Positions 37,321 to 46,748 of a stretch of DNA of 64,000 nucleotides are shown piece after piece; position 1 is the stretch's first letter; each line of letters opens with the position of its first letter. The position numbers and the translations under genes were made by a program. Source of the stretch: Anaeromassilibacillus senegalensis (lineage in GTDB: Bacteria > Bacillota > Clostridia > Oscillospirales > Acutalibacteraceae). The notes beneath the pieces were generated by a model. The model was not told where the DNA came from. It worked only from the letters and a program-made list of their open reading frames with translations, and ran no database searches. The stretch spans positions 186,001 through 250,000 of the forward strand of contig NZ_LN868537.1 of NCBI RefSeq assembly GCF_001261775.1, given 5' to 3'.

Positions 37321-38499
37321 TCAATCTTCTCCCAGGGCATGATGCCACTGTGCCTGTGAACATGCGTTGGTATAGGTCCTGCCGGCAAGAAGCTGTTTCT
37401 TTTGCCTCAGCGCTTCCGGGTTGGAGCAAACCTCTTTGAGCATGCGGCAGATGTCCTCCGCATTGTTTTCGCAGACCCATCCCGCTTCATCATCCAGAAT
37501 CATTTCCTTGACCGATGTGGTCTGCGTCGCCAGAATCGGCACGCCCAGGCATTTGGATTCGCTGAATACAATGGGAGCGGCTTCGTGGTAGGAGGTGAGA
37601 AAAAACAGGTCCGCGTTTTTTATGTAACGATAAGGATTTTTCTTTGTACCATAAAAGAATACCTGCTCTGAGATTTCCAGCTGCCTGCACATTTCCTGCA
37701 GGGGAATGCGCTGCATCCCGTCCCCAATAATGTGATAAAGAATCGGAATGCCGCTTTTCAGACAATTCTGTACAGCCAACAGTGCGCGTTCAATCCCCTT
37801 TTCTTCGCTCAGGCGTGCCACAGTCACAAGGTTGATCCGATCCTTTGGATAGGGAATAGGGTCCTGGCTGCCCATCTGGACAATCTTATCATACTCGTTA
37901 AAGTTGTTGACCACATAGGTTCGGTCTTTGAGACCGGGGTTCGCCTGAATAAAGCGTTCCCGGCATCCGCTGGAACAGGAAAGAACCTTATCGAACTTTT
38001 GATAGAGCTTGCGGATGGCGGGTGTGTTGCTGCCGCAGTTCAAAAAGTCGGAATGGACGACGGTGATTTTTTCCTTTGCGTCGACCCGTTTCAGGACGAT
38101 TTCATTTGTGCCGCCATAAAGAAGCTTGGGCGCTTCACTTTGCATGTAAGAAATAGCGGCGTCGTATCCGCTGAGCTTCGGCTGAAAATGCGCCAAAATG
38201 CGCAGGGGAACAGAGTTTCCAAACCAGCGGCACAGAACAGCGAAGAAAGAGCGCCAAAAGAACAGCAGCTTGTTTTCGTGCAGGACTTCTTTTTGACTCA
38301 TGCCAAGGACGCGCAGCAGGGGAGGGCTGTGCAGCACGGCGATGTTTTTGGGAAGCTGCTCCTTGTACTCCCCTTCCGGGTACATAAGAAGAAGCGTAAT
38401 ATCATATTCGTTCTCGATGTTGTGCAGCAGATTCAGCAGGCTGCGCTGGATGCCGCCGCTGTGCAGGTTGTTGTTAACAAAGAGCAGTTTTTTCTTCAC
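37321..38499 (-). CDS. GT4-type glycosyltransferase
   Basis: The 392-aa GT-B fold enzyme has the N-terminal NNNLHSGGIQRSLLNLL segment and the C-terminal nucleotide-sugar region with VARLSEEKGIERAL and FFLTSYHEAAPIVFSE (an E-x7-E-like element). It is retaining by family. The GTG start at 38499 has GGGAGG upstream and overlaps the previous stop by 4 nt (GTGA). Donor and acceptor are unknown. Confidence 0.92.
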   Translation of the reverse strand: MKKKLLFVNNNLHSGGIQRSLLNLLHNIENEYDITLLLMYPEGEYKEQLPKNIAVLHSPPLLRVLGMSQKEVLHENKLLFFWRSFFAVLCRWFGNSVPLRILAHFQPKLSGYDAAISYMQSEAPKLLYGGTNEIVLKRVDAKEKITVVHSDFLNCGSNTPAIRKLYQKFDKVLSCSSGCRERFIQANPGLKDRTYVVNNFNEYDKIVQMGSQDPIPYPKDRINLVTVARLSEEKGIERALLAVQNCLKSGIPILYHIIGDGMQRIPLQEMCRQLEISEQVFFYGTKKNPYRYIKNADLFFLTSYHEAAPIVFSESKCLGVPILATQTTSVKEMILDDEAGWVCENNAEDICRMLKEVCSNPEALRQKKQLLAGRTYTNACSQAQWHHALGED

Positions 38500-39302
38500 A
38501 GCGATTCGCCTCCCGGATTTTTTCCAAGGTATTCCCGTATCCCCTGCTTCATAAATTGATATGCTTTTTTCAGCGGGATTTCCTCGCTGAGGAAGTCCGG
38601 ATGACGCAGCAGAAGCTGTAAACACAGCGGTTTGGCAAGTATGGGAGAGAGGTGTGCGAACAGAGCGCCCTTATCCCGGAAGAATTTTTCCGAATAACCG
38701 TCAAACCAGGTGGATTCCTCATGTGTGACCTCGCCGATGAAAAGGGGGCTTGCATAGACGCGCAGCCCCTTTTTGCGGCATTCGTTGAGAAAAATGACAT
38801 CCTCACCGGACCCATACCGTGCACCTCCACCGAATAACAAGCTGAAACAGACGTTGGCCCGGCGGGCGCGTGTCGTCCGTACCGCAATGCGGTAGGTGCC
38901 ATAGCGAAGAGAATTGTGCCACTGTACCTTGGAGAATTTCGGAATGATATAATCCTTTCTTCCCTCGTTTTTGCAGTCCAGATTGAAAACGATAAGGTCA
39001 GCTTCCGGATGGCGGGCGAATTCTTCTAAAATCAGTTCCGCGTAGTGGTCGCGGTAACGCACGTCGTCGTCCGCGAAGAGGCAGATTTCCGCATTGGCGC
39101 GCATCCAGGCGTTATTGCGGTTCAAGCCGACGCCGCGCTCCTGGAAGGAGCAATAGCAGATGGAATGGCCGTTGTAGTCGAAGCGTTCCACTTCGTTTCG
39201 GCCGCACTGGTTTCCGACGATGGCGTCCGACTGGATATTCATGCGCTCCAACAGACTGTGATCGGTTTGCTGCATGGTTGCAATCAGGACTTGCAGCCGC
39301 AT
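38496..39302 (-). CDS. GT2-type glycosyltransferase
   Basis: The 268-aa GT-A fold protein has the DxD-type motif FADDDVRY (near 77) that binds the metal-nucleotide sugar. The N-terminal strand is less typical than in the other GT2 enzymes of the cluster. It overlaps the GT4 gene by 4 nt. Specificity is unknown. Confidence 0.87.
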   Translation of the reverse strand: MRLQVLIATMQQTDHSLLERMNIQSDAIVGNQCGRNEVERFDYNGHSICYCSFQERGVGLNRNNAWMRANAEICLFADDDVRYRDHYAELILEEFARHPEADLIVFNLDCKNEGRKDYIIPKFSKVQWHNSLRYGTYRIAVRTTRARRANVCFSLLFGGGARYGSGEDVIFLNECRKKGLRVYASPLFIGEVTHEESTWFDGYSEKFFRDKGALFAHLSPILAKPLCLQLLLRHPDFLSEEIPLKKAYQFMKQGIREYLGKNPGGESL

Positions 39303-39317
39303 AGTTAATCCCCCATT

Positions 39318-40136
39318 TTATTTGATTCCCCGGCGCAGTTTGTGAAAGGTCAGTGCGACCGGCCGGATACACGTTTTGCAGCGGTTGGGGAGGGTATTCA
39401 TTCCCCAGGCGTCCAGTTTTTTCAATATGTAACCCGAAAGCCGAAAATTGCATTTGTATTTGTCCAGCAGGCTCAGACTGCGGCTGGTCAGGCCGGAGGA
39501 GGTTTGTACATAGTAGTAAAAGACGTCGGTGACCAGCAGGGCCGTTTGTGCCCGGGTATAGGCTTCCAGTGAAAAAACGGCGTCTTCCGCCGTTTTCATA
39601 TTGTTGACAAAGGACAGGTCTGCGATCATTTCTCGTTTGTAAAGGGTGGCCCACACGGAATTAAAGCGGATTGCAGAGAGAAAATAGGGATAAATATGCT
39701 TTTGAAAATCCGGCTTTGCCACCAATGCGTCTTCCTTAAAGTAGTCGATGGGAGGTTCTACACGTCCGTCAGCATAGACCAGGCGGTAGGAAAAGCGGAC
39801 AATGTCGGCCTGGCTTTCCTCCTGCCTGCGGACCACCGTTTCCACACAGTCGAGGTCCAGGTAGTCGTCGCTGTCTACGAACAAAATGAAGTCTCCCGTC
39901 GCACGGCGCAGACCGGTATTCCGCGCCTCCGCGACGCCGCCGTTTTTCTTGGTGACAACGGTGATGCGGTCCCCGTATTGCTCCAAAATGGAGAGAGTCT
40001 GGTCGGTCGACCCATCATTCACCACGAGTATTTCCAAAGCGGGATACGTCTGTCCGACGAGGCTGTCCATGCATTTGGTGATATATGCTGCACAGTTATA
40101 AGCGGGGACAATGATTGAAACTTTCTTCATGTCCAT
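39318..40136 (-). CDS. GT2-type glycosyltransferase
   Basis: The 272-aa enzyme starts KKVSIIVPAYNCAAYI and has VNDGSTDQT and FVDSDDYLD, the nucleotide and DxD motifs of GT2. The ATG at 40136 has GGGAGG 5 nt upstream and shares one base with the stop of the preceding phosphoesterase gene (TGATG). Confidence 0.94.
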   Translation of the reverse strand: MDMKKVSIIVPAYNCAAYITKCMDSLVGQTYPALEILVVNDGSTDQTLSILEQYGDRITVVTKKNGGVAEARNTGLRRATGDFILFVDSDDYLDLDCVETVVRRQEESQADIVRFSYRLVYADGRVEPPIDYFKEDALVAKPDFQKHIYPYFLSAIRFNSVWATLYKREMIADLSFVNNMKTAEDAVFSLEAYTRAQTALLVTDVFYYYVQTSSGLTSRSLSLLDKYKCNFRLSGYILKKLDAWGMNTLPNRCKTCIRPVALTFHKLRRGIK

Positions 40137-41032
40137 CACGGCCTCCCGTCTTTCCAAGCCAAATTCAGGCGGATCACCACCACTTCTGGGGTGTTAAAGA
40201 CACGGGGAAGATTGTCTTCCACGCCGACGCCGCTGCTGACCATGATTTGCCGGTCGGACAACTTATAAAGGCCTTTGACGTATTTGACTTCGCCGCCCAT
40301 ATGGGTTTCCAAAATCTTATCCTGAATACCGGGCAGGTTTACATGCCCGCCGTGCGTATGTCCGGACAGGATCAGGTTGCACGGCAGTTCTTCCAGAAGA
40401 TCGGCCTGATTGGCACGGTGGAACAGCCCGATGGTAAATGTGTTCGGGTCAAGTTTTAAAGCCAGCTGGTTGACCTTTTCCATCATATGGTCGGTGTAGT
40501 GATCATCGCCGTCCGGATAGGGAAGATCTCGAATTCCAACGATATTGATCATTTCCCCGTCCTTTTCCAAGGGAACGATTTCGTCGTTCAGCACGTTGAC
40601 GCCCAAACTTCTGGCCAGATCTCCGACAGCGATGGTTCCGTCGTCCTCGTTCTGGCTCCAGATTTCATGGTTGCCGTAGGCGTAATAGACGGGCGCGATT
40701 TCCACAAGGCCCTTCAGTAAGGCCTCCGTGTTGTGGAAATCGGTCGTATCCATACTGACCAGATCGCCCGCAATAAAAATGTAAGAGGGATTGGCCGCTT
40801 TCACGTTTTCAATGACCTTTTGGTAATTTCCGCTGTTGTGAAAATCGGTTATTAATGCGATTATGGTGTCGTCAAACGCTTGCGGAAGCCCGCGGAAGGT
40901 CAGAACCTGCCGGTTGGTGACAACGCGGCTGTTATCCCAGAACACATAGCCGGTCAACGCGGAAAGCAGCAGTACAAGGATTACAAGGAAGAGTAACAAG
41001 GTCTTTGCGATTTTTTTAATGACGTTTCCCAT
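40136..41032 (-). CDS. Membrane-anchored metallophosphoesterase
   Basis: The 298-aa protein has one N-terminal membrane helix (about 8-30) followed by a calcineurin-like phosphoesterase domain: ITDFHNSGN, AGDLVS, YGNHEIW and LSGHTHGGH supply the metal ligands. The catalytic domain would lie outside the membrane. It starts 1 nt after the stop of the Wzz-like gene and overlaps the next glycosyltransferase, so it is part of the polysaccharide operon. Its substrate is unknown; a lipid-linked intermediate, undecaprenyl pyrophosphate or a polymer phosphate group are possible. Confidence 0.9.
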   Translation of the reverse strand: MGNVIKKIAKTLLLFLVILVLLLSALTGYVFWDNSRVVTNRQVLTFRGLPQAFDDTIIALITDFHNSGNYQKVIENVKAANPSYIFIAGDLVSMDTTDFHNTEALLKGLVEIAPVYYAYGNHEIWSQNEDDGTIAVGDLARSLGVNVLNDEIVPLEKDGEMINIVGIRDLPYPDGDDHYTDHMMEKVNQLALKLDPNTFTIGLFHRANQADLLEELPCNLILSGHTHGGHVNLPGIQDKILETHMGGEVKYVKGLYKLSDRQIMVSSGVGVEDNLPRVFNTPEVVVIRLNLAWKDGRP

Positions 41033-41033
41033 C

Positions 41034-42506
41034 TTATCTGTCTTCTGCTCCTTCCAAGGGGATTGCAGGGGCGGCGGGATCCGGTTCCTGCGGTTCTGTC
41101 TCTGCAAGGGAAGCTTCCTCGCCCGATTCGGCGGCTCGCAACGCCTTTTCCTGTTCCTCTCTTCTGAGCTTACGGAAGATTTCATACGAGAGGGCAAATA
41201 CGGTGCTGCCGCCAAGCCCCAACATGAAGCTGAGTACGGCATAAAGCAGGAATCCGACATTGGCAACCACCTGTACGCCGGTCAGCTGCGTTACATGGCG
41301 GCTGGCCAAATAGGTGTTATAATCCGACATGGTTTTATCCGCGATTTCGTTCAGCTCCTGCAGTTTGTTCTGTACATACGCAATGCGTTCCGTCACGCTT
41401 TTCAACAGTTTTCCGGTGTCGACGCCAGACGGCTCCGCGCTGAAGATACGGATGACTTCTTCGCAGTGTGCAGCGTCAATTTTATTGTTGCTGGCGCCGA
41501 TGGCATATTCTACATACGTGTCCATCAGGTCGTCATAGGTGGTGTCGTTAATCGTATCGCCGTACTCCAACTGGTCTTTGCTCACCGGCAGGTCATCGTC
41601 GTTGCGGCTGTCGTCGGCCTGGTTGTAGGCGTTCGGCAGGTCCCGGTTGGCGTCTGCAAATTTTTGAATTACCTGCAAGGTGCTTTCCGCCTGTGTGGCG
41701 TTGGTATTGGATTGCATCGTGTAGTTGTTTTTATTGTGCTGGTACTTCTTCAAAAGAACCTCCCGGTTCTTGGTAATCTGCCCCTCATAAATCTCAGAAT
41801 AGATCAGGGGCATGTCAAACGTTGCCAGCTCGTTATATTTTTTGTGCAGGTCGGAAAAATTGTATCCGGTGGATGGGGAACGGTAATTCTGGCTGTTGTC
41901 GGACAAGCGGTTCAGGTTATTCATCACATCGTGGATATTGTTGTCCAACAGGTCTGCGATTTCAATGTAATCGTAGTTTTCATTTTCAATCGAGTAGTTG
42001 TTTTCCGTGATATATGCCTGATTGATATAGGTCTTGTTATAGTAAAGGATGTAGTTGTTGATCAGTGCGTCCAGAATATCGTAGAGTTCCCCCTGCGGAG
42101 CGCCGCGCCGGTCGTTGTAGGTGATGATGAACTGGTTGGGATAGTAGGTATATTCTTCGCCGTCCTTGGTTTTTGCGGCCTGCAGCTCTTCGATATAATT
42201 GGGGGTGATAGATTTGATGGCTAGGCTGGAACGGATTTTATCCACGCTTTCGTTCAGAGAAAGGTCTTCCAACGTCTGTAAAATCAGGGTAGGGGAGGTG
42301 ATTTCGTTGATGTCGAAGGTGGATCCGTCCGGATTTAACCCTTCAGAGATAGAGGCGTCTTCAAACTGGATGATGATGTTGGCCGAATAGCTCTGCTTTT
42401 GCTGTACATAGAGATAGGAGAGGAGCACACAGCCGATAATGGAAAAGAGGATAAAAAATTTCCACTTAAAAATATAGTGAAAGATTTCTTTCATCGATAC
42501 AATCAT
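41034..42506 (-). CDS. Wzz-like chain-length/polysaccharide co-polymerase protein, copy 2
   Basis: The 490-aa protein has a membrane helix at about 15-34, a long extracytoplasmic region rich in Asn/Tyr and helices, a second helix at about 425-450 and a cytoplasmic tail rich in Glu/Ala/Pro. This is the Wzz/KpsE-type topology. No Walker motif or Tyr-rich tail is present, so it is not a BY-kinase fusion. After helix 1 it carries GLNPDGSTFDINE, which matches GYNPDGSKFNVYE in the neighbouring gene. GGGAGG precedes the ATG, which overlaps the previous stop (ATGA). Confidence 0.85.
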   Translation of the reverse strand: MIVSMKEIFHYIFKWKFFILFSIIGCVLLSYLYVQQKQSYSANIIIQFEDASISEGLNPDGSTFDINEITSPTLILQTLEDLSLNESVDKIRSSLAIKSITPNYIEELQAAKTKDGEEYTYYPNQFIITYNDRRGAPQGELYDILDALINNYILYYNKTYINQAYITENNYSIENENYDYIEIADLLDNNIHDVMNNLNRLSDNSQNYRSPSTGYNFSDLHKKYNELATFDMPLIYSEIYEGQITKNREVLLKKYQHNKNNYTMQSNTNATQAESTLQVIQKFADANRDLPNAYNQADDSRNDDDLPVSKDQLEYGDTINDTTYDDLMDTYVEYAIGASNNKIDAAHCEEVIRIFSAEPSGVDTGKLLKSVTERIAYVQNKLQELNEIADKTMSDYNTYLASRHVTQLTGVQVVANVGFLLYAVLSFMLGLGGSTVFALSYEIFRKLRREEQEKALRAAESGEEASLAETEPQEPDPAAPAIPLEGAEDR

Positions 42507-43918
42507 GATTTTTCCTCCCCCTTCGTTACATGTGCGTATCTCCGTCTTTTCTGCCGCCTGGCTTTTTTGGGAGACGTTTCAGAAGGATGAGAAAAGAGCG
42601 GTTCGTGCTTGATCCACTCATATCCCTTGATCAGGTGCGGCAGGGCAATGGCAGAGAAAACTGCCGCCATACAGCCTAGAATAAAACCCATCATCCCATA
42701 GCGGATCAGATTACGCACGGAAAGCGCGGAGGACAGCGGGTCTTCCGGAATAGAAAAGGAAAGGTAATCATGCGTTTTGTCGGAAAGGTATTCGTCGCAG
42801 GTGGTTTTTGCGAGCGCGGCGATTTCCGTCAGTTGCTTGTTAATGCTTTCCGTCATCTCCTGTGCGGTGCGCATTTCCGGAGAAGAGGAGGTCACGGTGG
42901 ACTGTGAATAGACGGAAGTCAGGAAATTGTAATGCTCCATGCTGGCGCGAATCGATTCCGTTTCAACGCCCTTGGTCTGTGCGCGCTGCGCCAGGTAATC
43001 GATGCCGGTCTTTGTTTTGTTCATGTAAAGATTTTGGTTCTTATCGATTGTCGGGATGAACAGGGAACCGGTAAGCTCCGCATCGTACTGGTCGATTGCG
43101 CCAAGAATGATATTTTTGGAGGAACTCGCCTTGTTGAACAGCAGTTCCTGCGAGTTGTGCAGATAATCGATTTTATTCAGATAGGTGAATTTATCCTTGC
43201 TTACGCCGGAAGTGGTGATGTATGCTTCCAGCTTGGGAAGCTCCACGTTGCGCAAGTTGTTGAGCATATCCATCAGACTGACAAAGGTCTGTTTGGTTTC
43301 TGCAGAACGGAAGGTACTGTTTTCCCCTTTGTAAGTGCTCAGCAGGGCCAGCATGGAGGAGATGCGGTCCCCATAGATGGAAACAATCTCCGAATAATCG
43401 TATTTGGACAGATCGAGGTCGCTTACGTCTAAAACCGTATTTTTTTCCGTGTATCGATCGTTGAAGTATTCGGTGTAGACTTCCGCCAGAGTAGAGAGCA
43501 GCTGGACCGTGTGGTTCTCAGCAAATTTATCTTTCTGCGAATACCAAATGGTGAACTCCATCGGAATATAGACGGAGGAACGGGAGTTCGTGACGGCGGA
43601 ATAAACGCGGCTGTAGCTTTGTTTGGCGGATTTTGCCTCAATGGTGATACGGGTTTTTACAAACTCGGTGGTCAGGTCCTCCACGTCCATACGGCTCAGC
43701 ATTTCATCTATGATTTTATCTGACTTCATCTCGTAGACATTGAATTTGCTGCCGTCGGGGTTATATCCCTTTTCCGATCCTGTATAGCTCAAAGCGAGGG
43801 TCATACCCTGCCGGTTGTAGCTGGCCAAAAAGGTGTAGGAACCTCCCAGCAAAGGAATGATGATGGAAAAGCAGAGTACGATGATGAAATTCCTTTTGTT
43901 AAACAGCTTTGCAATCAA
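42503..43918 (-). CDS. Wzz-like chain-length/polysaccharide co-polymerase protein, copy 1
   Basis: The 471-aa protein has a membrane helix near residues 11-33, a long extracytoplasmic domain and a second helix near 405-430, followed by a basic tail (KKARRQKRRR). The overall layout and the GYNPDGSKF motif link it to the adjacent Wzz-like protein, but most of the sequence has diverged. The TTG at 43918 is chosen because AAAGGAG lies 11 nt upstream inside the end of wzy; the gene overlaps wzy by 20 nt. It lacks kinase motifs. Confidence 0.83.
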   Translation of the reverse strand: MIAKLFNKRNFIIVLCFSIIIPLLGGSYTFLASYNRQGMTLALSYTGSEKGYNPDGSKFNVYEMKSDKIIDEMLSRMDVEDLTTEFVKTRITIEAKSAKQSYSRVYSAVTNSRSSVYIPMEFTIWYSQKDKFAENHTVQLLSTLAEVYTEYFNDRYTEKNTVLDVSDLDLSKYDYSEIVSIYGDRISSMLALLSTYKGENSTFRSAETKQTFVSLMDMLNNLRNVELPKLEAYITTSGVSKDKFTYLNKIDYLHNSQELLFNKASSSKNIILGAIDQYDAELTGSLFIPTIDKNQNLYMNKTKTGIDYLAQRAQTKGVETESIRASMEHYNFLTSVYSQSTVTSSSPEMRTAQEMTESINKQLTEIAALAKTTCDEYLSDKTHDYLSFSIPEDPLSSALSVRNLIRYGMMGFILGCMAAVFSAIALPHLIKGYEWIKHEPLFSHPSETSPKKARRQKRRRYAHVTKGEEKS

Positions 43919-45167
43919 TCGGCAGTTCGCTCCTTTCTGTGGAATCAACCGGGGCGGAAGTCGTTTTTGGGCCCTGCGCCGTCAGGGGCCGGAAGTTCAT
44001 GGCGCACATCATAAATACATTCAAATATTGTTTGTGGGTGTAGAAACTGAGGGACAGGGAAAATGCAAATATGGCGACGATCGCACAGGAAAACAACGGA
44101 TTGTTCTTAATGTTGCGAAAGAAGCTGGAAGCCATCAGGGAGGTATACAGCAGCAGGCCGATCAGTCCCTGATCGAACAGCGCCTGAATCCACTGATTGT
44201 GCGCATAGGTATTGAGAAATCCGTTCTCGGTCATAATTTCAATGGTGGCGCACACGCCAAACCCATGCACCAGCGCCTGTGCGTCGGAGAAGACATAGTT
44301 GATGAGGAAGCCCCAGATGTCAAATCGGCCGCTGCCTTTATCCTCCTGGATCTGTTCCAGGCTGTATCGTTCCTTGAGCATGTCGGGCAGCAACGGCAGC
44401 ACGACAAACACGATTACAAAAGCGACAATCAGGAGTGCGATCAGGATTTTCAGCTTGGTCTTCGGGTTTTTTACCACCAGCATGATATAGGCAAGCATGG
44501 AAATTACGATTGCCGCCAATCCGCCGCGGGAACCGGTCCGCAGGATGGCATAAAACGTCAGCGCCAAATAAACTGGGGCGATGAACCGCAGCTTTGTTTT
44601 TTGGACGAGCTGCTCCATTGCAAACAGGACGGGGAAGATAAAATAGATACAGAAAAAGTTGGGGTCTTCCTCTGAACCCATTACGATGATCGTGGTGCGG
44701 TCGCCGTAGATGGTCTGGTTGCTGGAAAAGCAGAGCGCCATACAGACGATGCCGACCAGCAGCCAGGTATAGGCGACCAGCTGGCGTTCCTTCTGGTTAT
44801 AGATCCGGCACGTCGCCATGATGGTGACCACCAGCGCCAGCGCAATGTCCTTCACAACGGTCATGCTCTCCGAGCCACGGAAAAAGAGCAGCGTGCTGGC
44901 CAGGAAGAGCAGATGCAACGTATAAAATAAATGCACACTGTTGAAGCGCATTTCGTTATTTTTAGCAACAAACAAACGGAGAAACAAAATACCCGCGACG
45001 GGGAGCGTTGCGGCTTTCAGGACGGACATGCCGGGAATCAGCGTGATAAAAGTGAGCGGCATACAAAAATAATAAAAACAGATCAGCCAGGCGTCTACGC
45101 CAATGCGTTCCTCCGTCGCTGATTTATTCCGCATACGGTCGCGGAACCGTGTCAGGCGATTTTCCAA
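43899..45167 (-). CDS. Wzy-type O-antigen/capsule polymerase or ligase
   Basis: The 422-aa polytopic membrane protein has about 11-12 hydrophobic segments. The Wzy_C/O-antigen ligase features are RTGSRGG and HNQWIQALFDQGLIG in the periplasmic-side loops. It would polymerise lipid-linked repeat units outside the membrane. The TTG at 45167 is preferred because AGAGGGTGG lies 6 nt upstream; the frame is open to 45230, where a TTG has no ribosome-binding site. Confidence 0.88.
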   Translation of the reverse strand: MENRLTRFRDRMRNKSATEERIGVDAWLICFYYFCMPLTFITLIPGMSVLKAATLPVAGILFLRLFVAKNNEMRFNSVHLFYTLHLLFLASTLLFFRGSESMTVVKDIALALVVTIMATCRIYNQKERQLVAYTWLLVGIVCMALCFSSNQTIYGDRTTIIVMGSEEDPNFFCIYFIFPVLFAMEQLVQKTKLRFIAPVYLALTFYAILRTGSRGGLAAIVISMLAYIMLVVKNPKTKLKILIALLIVAFVIVFVVLPLLPDMLKERYSLEQIQEDKGSGRFDIWGFLINYVFSDAQALVHGFGVCATIEIMTENGFLNTYAHNQWIQALFDQGLIGLLLYTSLMASSFFRNIKNNPLFSCAIVAIFAFSLSLSFYTHKQYLNVFMMCAMNFRPLTAQGPKTTSAPVDSTERSELPIDCKAV

Positions 45168-45198
45168 CCAGTCACCACCCTCTTTCTCTGCGTTGGTT

Positions 45199-46731
45199 TT
45201 ATGACGCGGGCGTTCCCTTATATTTTCCAATCATCTTTTTTCCAAGATTGAGCAGATAACGAAACGGTTCGGTCCGGCAGAATAGAGCTACGTTCAGGCA
45301 AAGCGGCAGAATGGCGGCTACAACGCCTTTCAGGATAAAGTCCACGTATACCTGTCCGGTAGAAATGAAGCCGCAGAGCCAGAAAGCGGCGGCGGATTCC
45401 ACAAATGCCAGAACCAGATAGGCGCCCAGCCAGAGGAAAACCCTTTTGCAGCTTTTTACAAGAAAAGACTTATAAAACAAGATGATTTTTAAAATGTATT
45501 GGATGAGATAGGTGCTGGTTGTGCCGATCAAAATGCCGAGCATGCCTATTCGCATTCCCAAAACAAAGGATACCACCAGATTAATAGTGGAGCCAATAAT
45601 GGAAATATATTTGTCCTTCTGAAACAGGCCGGATGCCGAAAGCATATTCCAGACCGGAATACGCATGGTCATCAGGAAAAAGTTGAGCACACAGACTGAG
45701 ACAATGTCCAGGCCAAGAACCAGATTTTCTCCAAACATCAGCGCCACAAACGGGTTGATCAGGCAGATCAGACAGGCGCTGCAAAAGGCGGATATAAAGA
45801 ACATCGCGAACAGCAGCCGATGCAGTACCGTATCGATGTATTCCTTGGACTCCGTGGCCAGCAGGTTCCCGATGCTTCCGCTCATTGCGGCGGAGAGCTG
45901 GTTCATCACATTGGTCAACGTGTTAATGATAATCGTATAGTTGGAATACATGCCGACTTGAATGGTTCCCACCAGGGCGGAAATCAGAATATTATCCGTG
46001 GAACTGGTGATCGTCCAGGACAGTTTGCCAATAAACAGATCGCGCACATTGCGAAAAATGCTCTTGCGGCGTTCCGGAGACAGAGCATCGGTCGTGTTCC
46101 TGATGTAGGGATACAGCTGGTTGACGCGGAACGAGACCGCAAGATTGTTCAGGATGCCGACGACAATCAAAAAGACCAGATAGTAGATCAATTCCCGGGT
46201 GAGAATCAGGACGACAATGCCGCCAATGACGGTCAGGACGCGGAAAAGCAGGTCGATGATGGTGATGACATACTGCTTTTGATCGGCGGAGAGAAGGGAA
46301 CGTTTGTATGAAAAGAAATAGGACGAAACCGTCTGTGCAAGGAACAGCAGGAATACAGCCGTAATGTAGCCCTGGCTGTAGTGGACCCCTTTTACAATGT
46401 AGGGAAGGAAGGGAATCATCAACAGACCGATCGCGGTGATCACAGCGGCGATAAAGCGGTAGATCCCTTTATAGAAATGCATCAGACGGCAAATTTCCTT
46501 TTGATCTCCCTGGGCGAGCGGCGCGTACATGTGATAGATGATTACAGAACCGACGCCCATTTCCGCCAGGGAAAGCAGCGCCAGCACATTGACCAGCAGG
46601 CCGTTGAGGCCAACACCGTCGATCCCAATGGAGTCGAGCATGACGCGGCGGGAAACCAGGCTGAGGATACAGATGACCACCTGCTGGATAAAGCCCCAAA
46701 GGGAATTTTTAATGGTGGCTTTTGCTCTCAA
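45199..46731 (-). CDS. Wzx-type oligosaccharide flippase
   Basis: The 510-aa protein has about 14 membrane segments spread evenly through the sequence, as in MATE/MOP-superfamily polysaccharide transporters. SLWGFIQQVVICILSLVSRRVM opens the first helix. It would flip the undecaprenyl-linked repeat unit. The TTG at 46731 with GGAGG 7 nt upstream is preferred; an ATG 39 nt earlier lies inside the preceding gene and has no such site. Confidence 0.9.
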   Translation of the reverse strand: MRAKATIKNSLWGFIQQVVICILSLVSRRVMLDSIGIDGVGLNGLLVNVLALLSLAEMGVGSVIIYHMYAPLAQGDQKEICRLMHFYKGIYRFIAAVITAIGLLMIPFLPYIVKGVHYSQGYITAVFLLFLAQTVSSYFFSYKRSLLSADQKQYVITIIDLLFRVLTVIGGIVVLILTRELIYYLVFLIVVGILNNLAVSFRVNQLYPYIRNTTDALSPERRKSIFRNVRDLFIGKLSWTITSSTDNILISALVGTIQVGMYSNYTIIINTLTNVMNQLSAAMSGSIGNLLATESKEYIDTVLHRLLFAMFFISAFCSACLICLINPFVALMFGENLVLGLDIVSVCVLNFFLMTMRIPVWNMLSASGLFQKDKYISIIGSTINLVVSFVLGMRIGMLGILIGTTSTYLIQYILKIILFYKSFLVKSCKRVFLWLGAYLVLAFVESAAAFWLCGFISTGQVYVDFILKGVVAAILPLCLNVALFCRTEPFRYLLNLGKKMIGKYKGTPAS

Positions 46732-46748
46732 ATCACTTCCTCCGTTCG

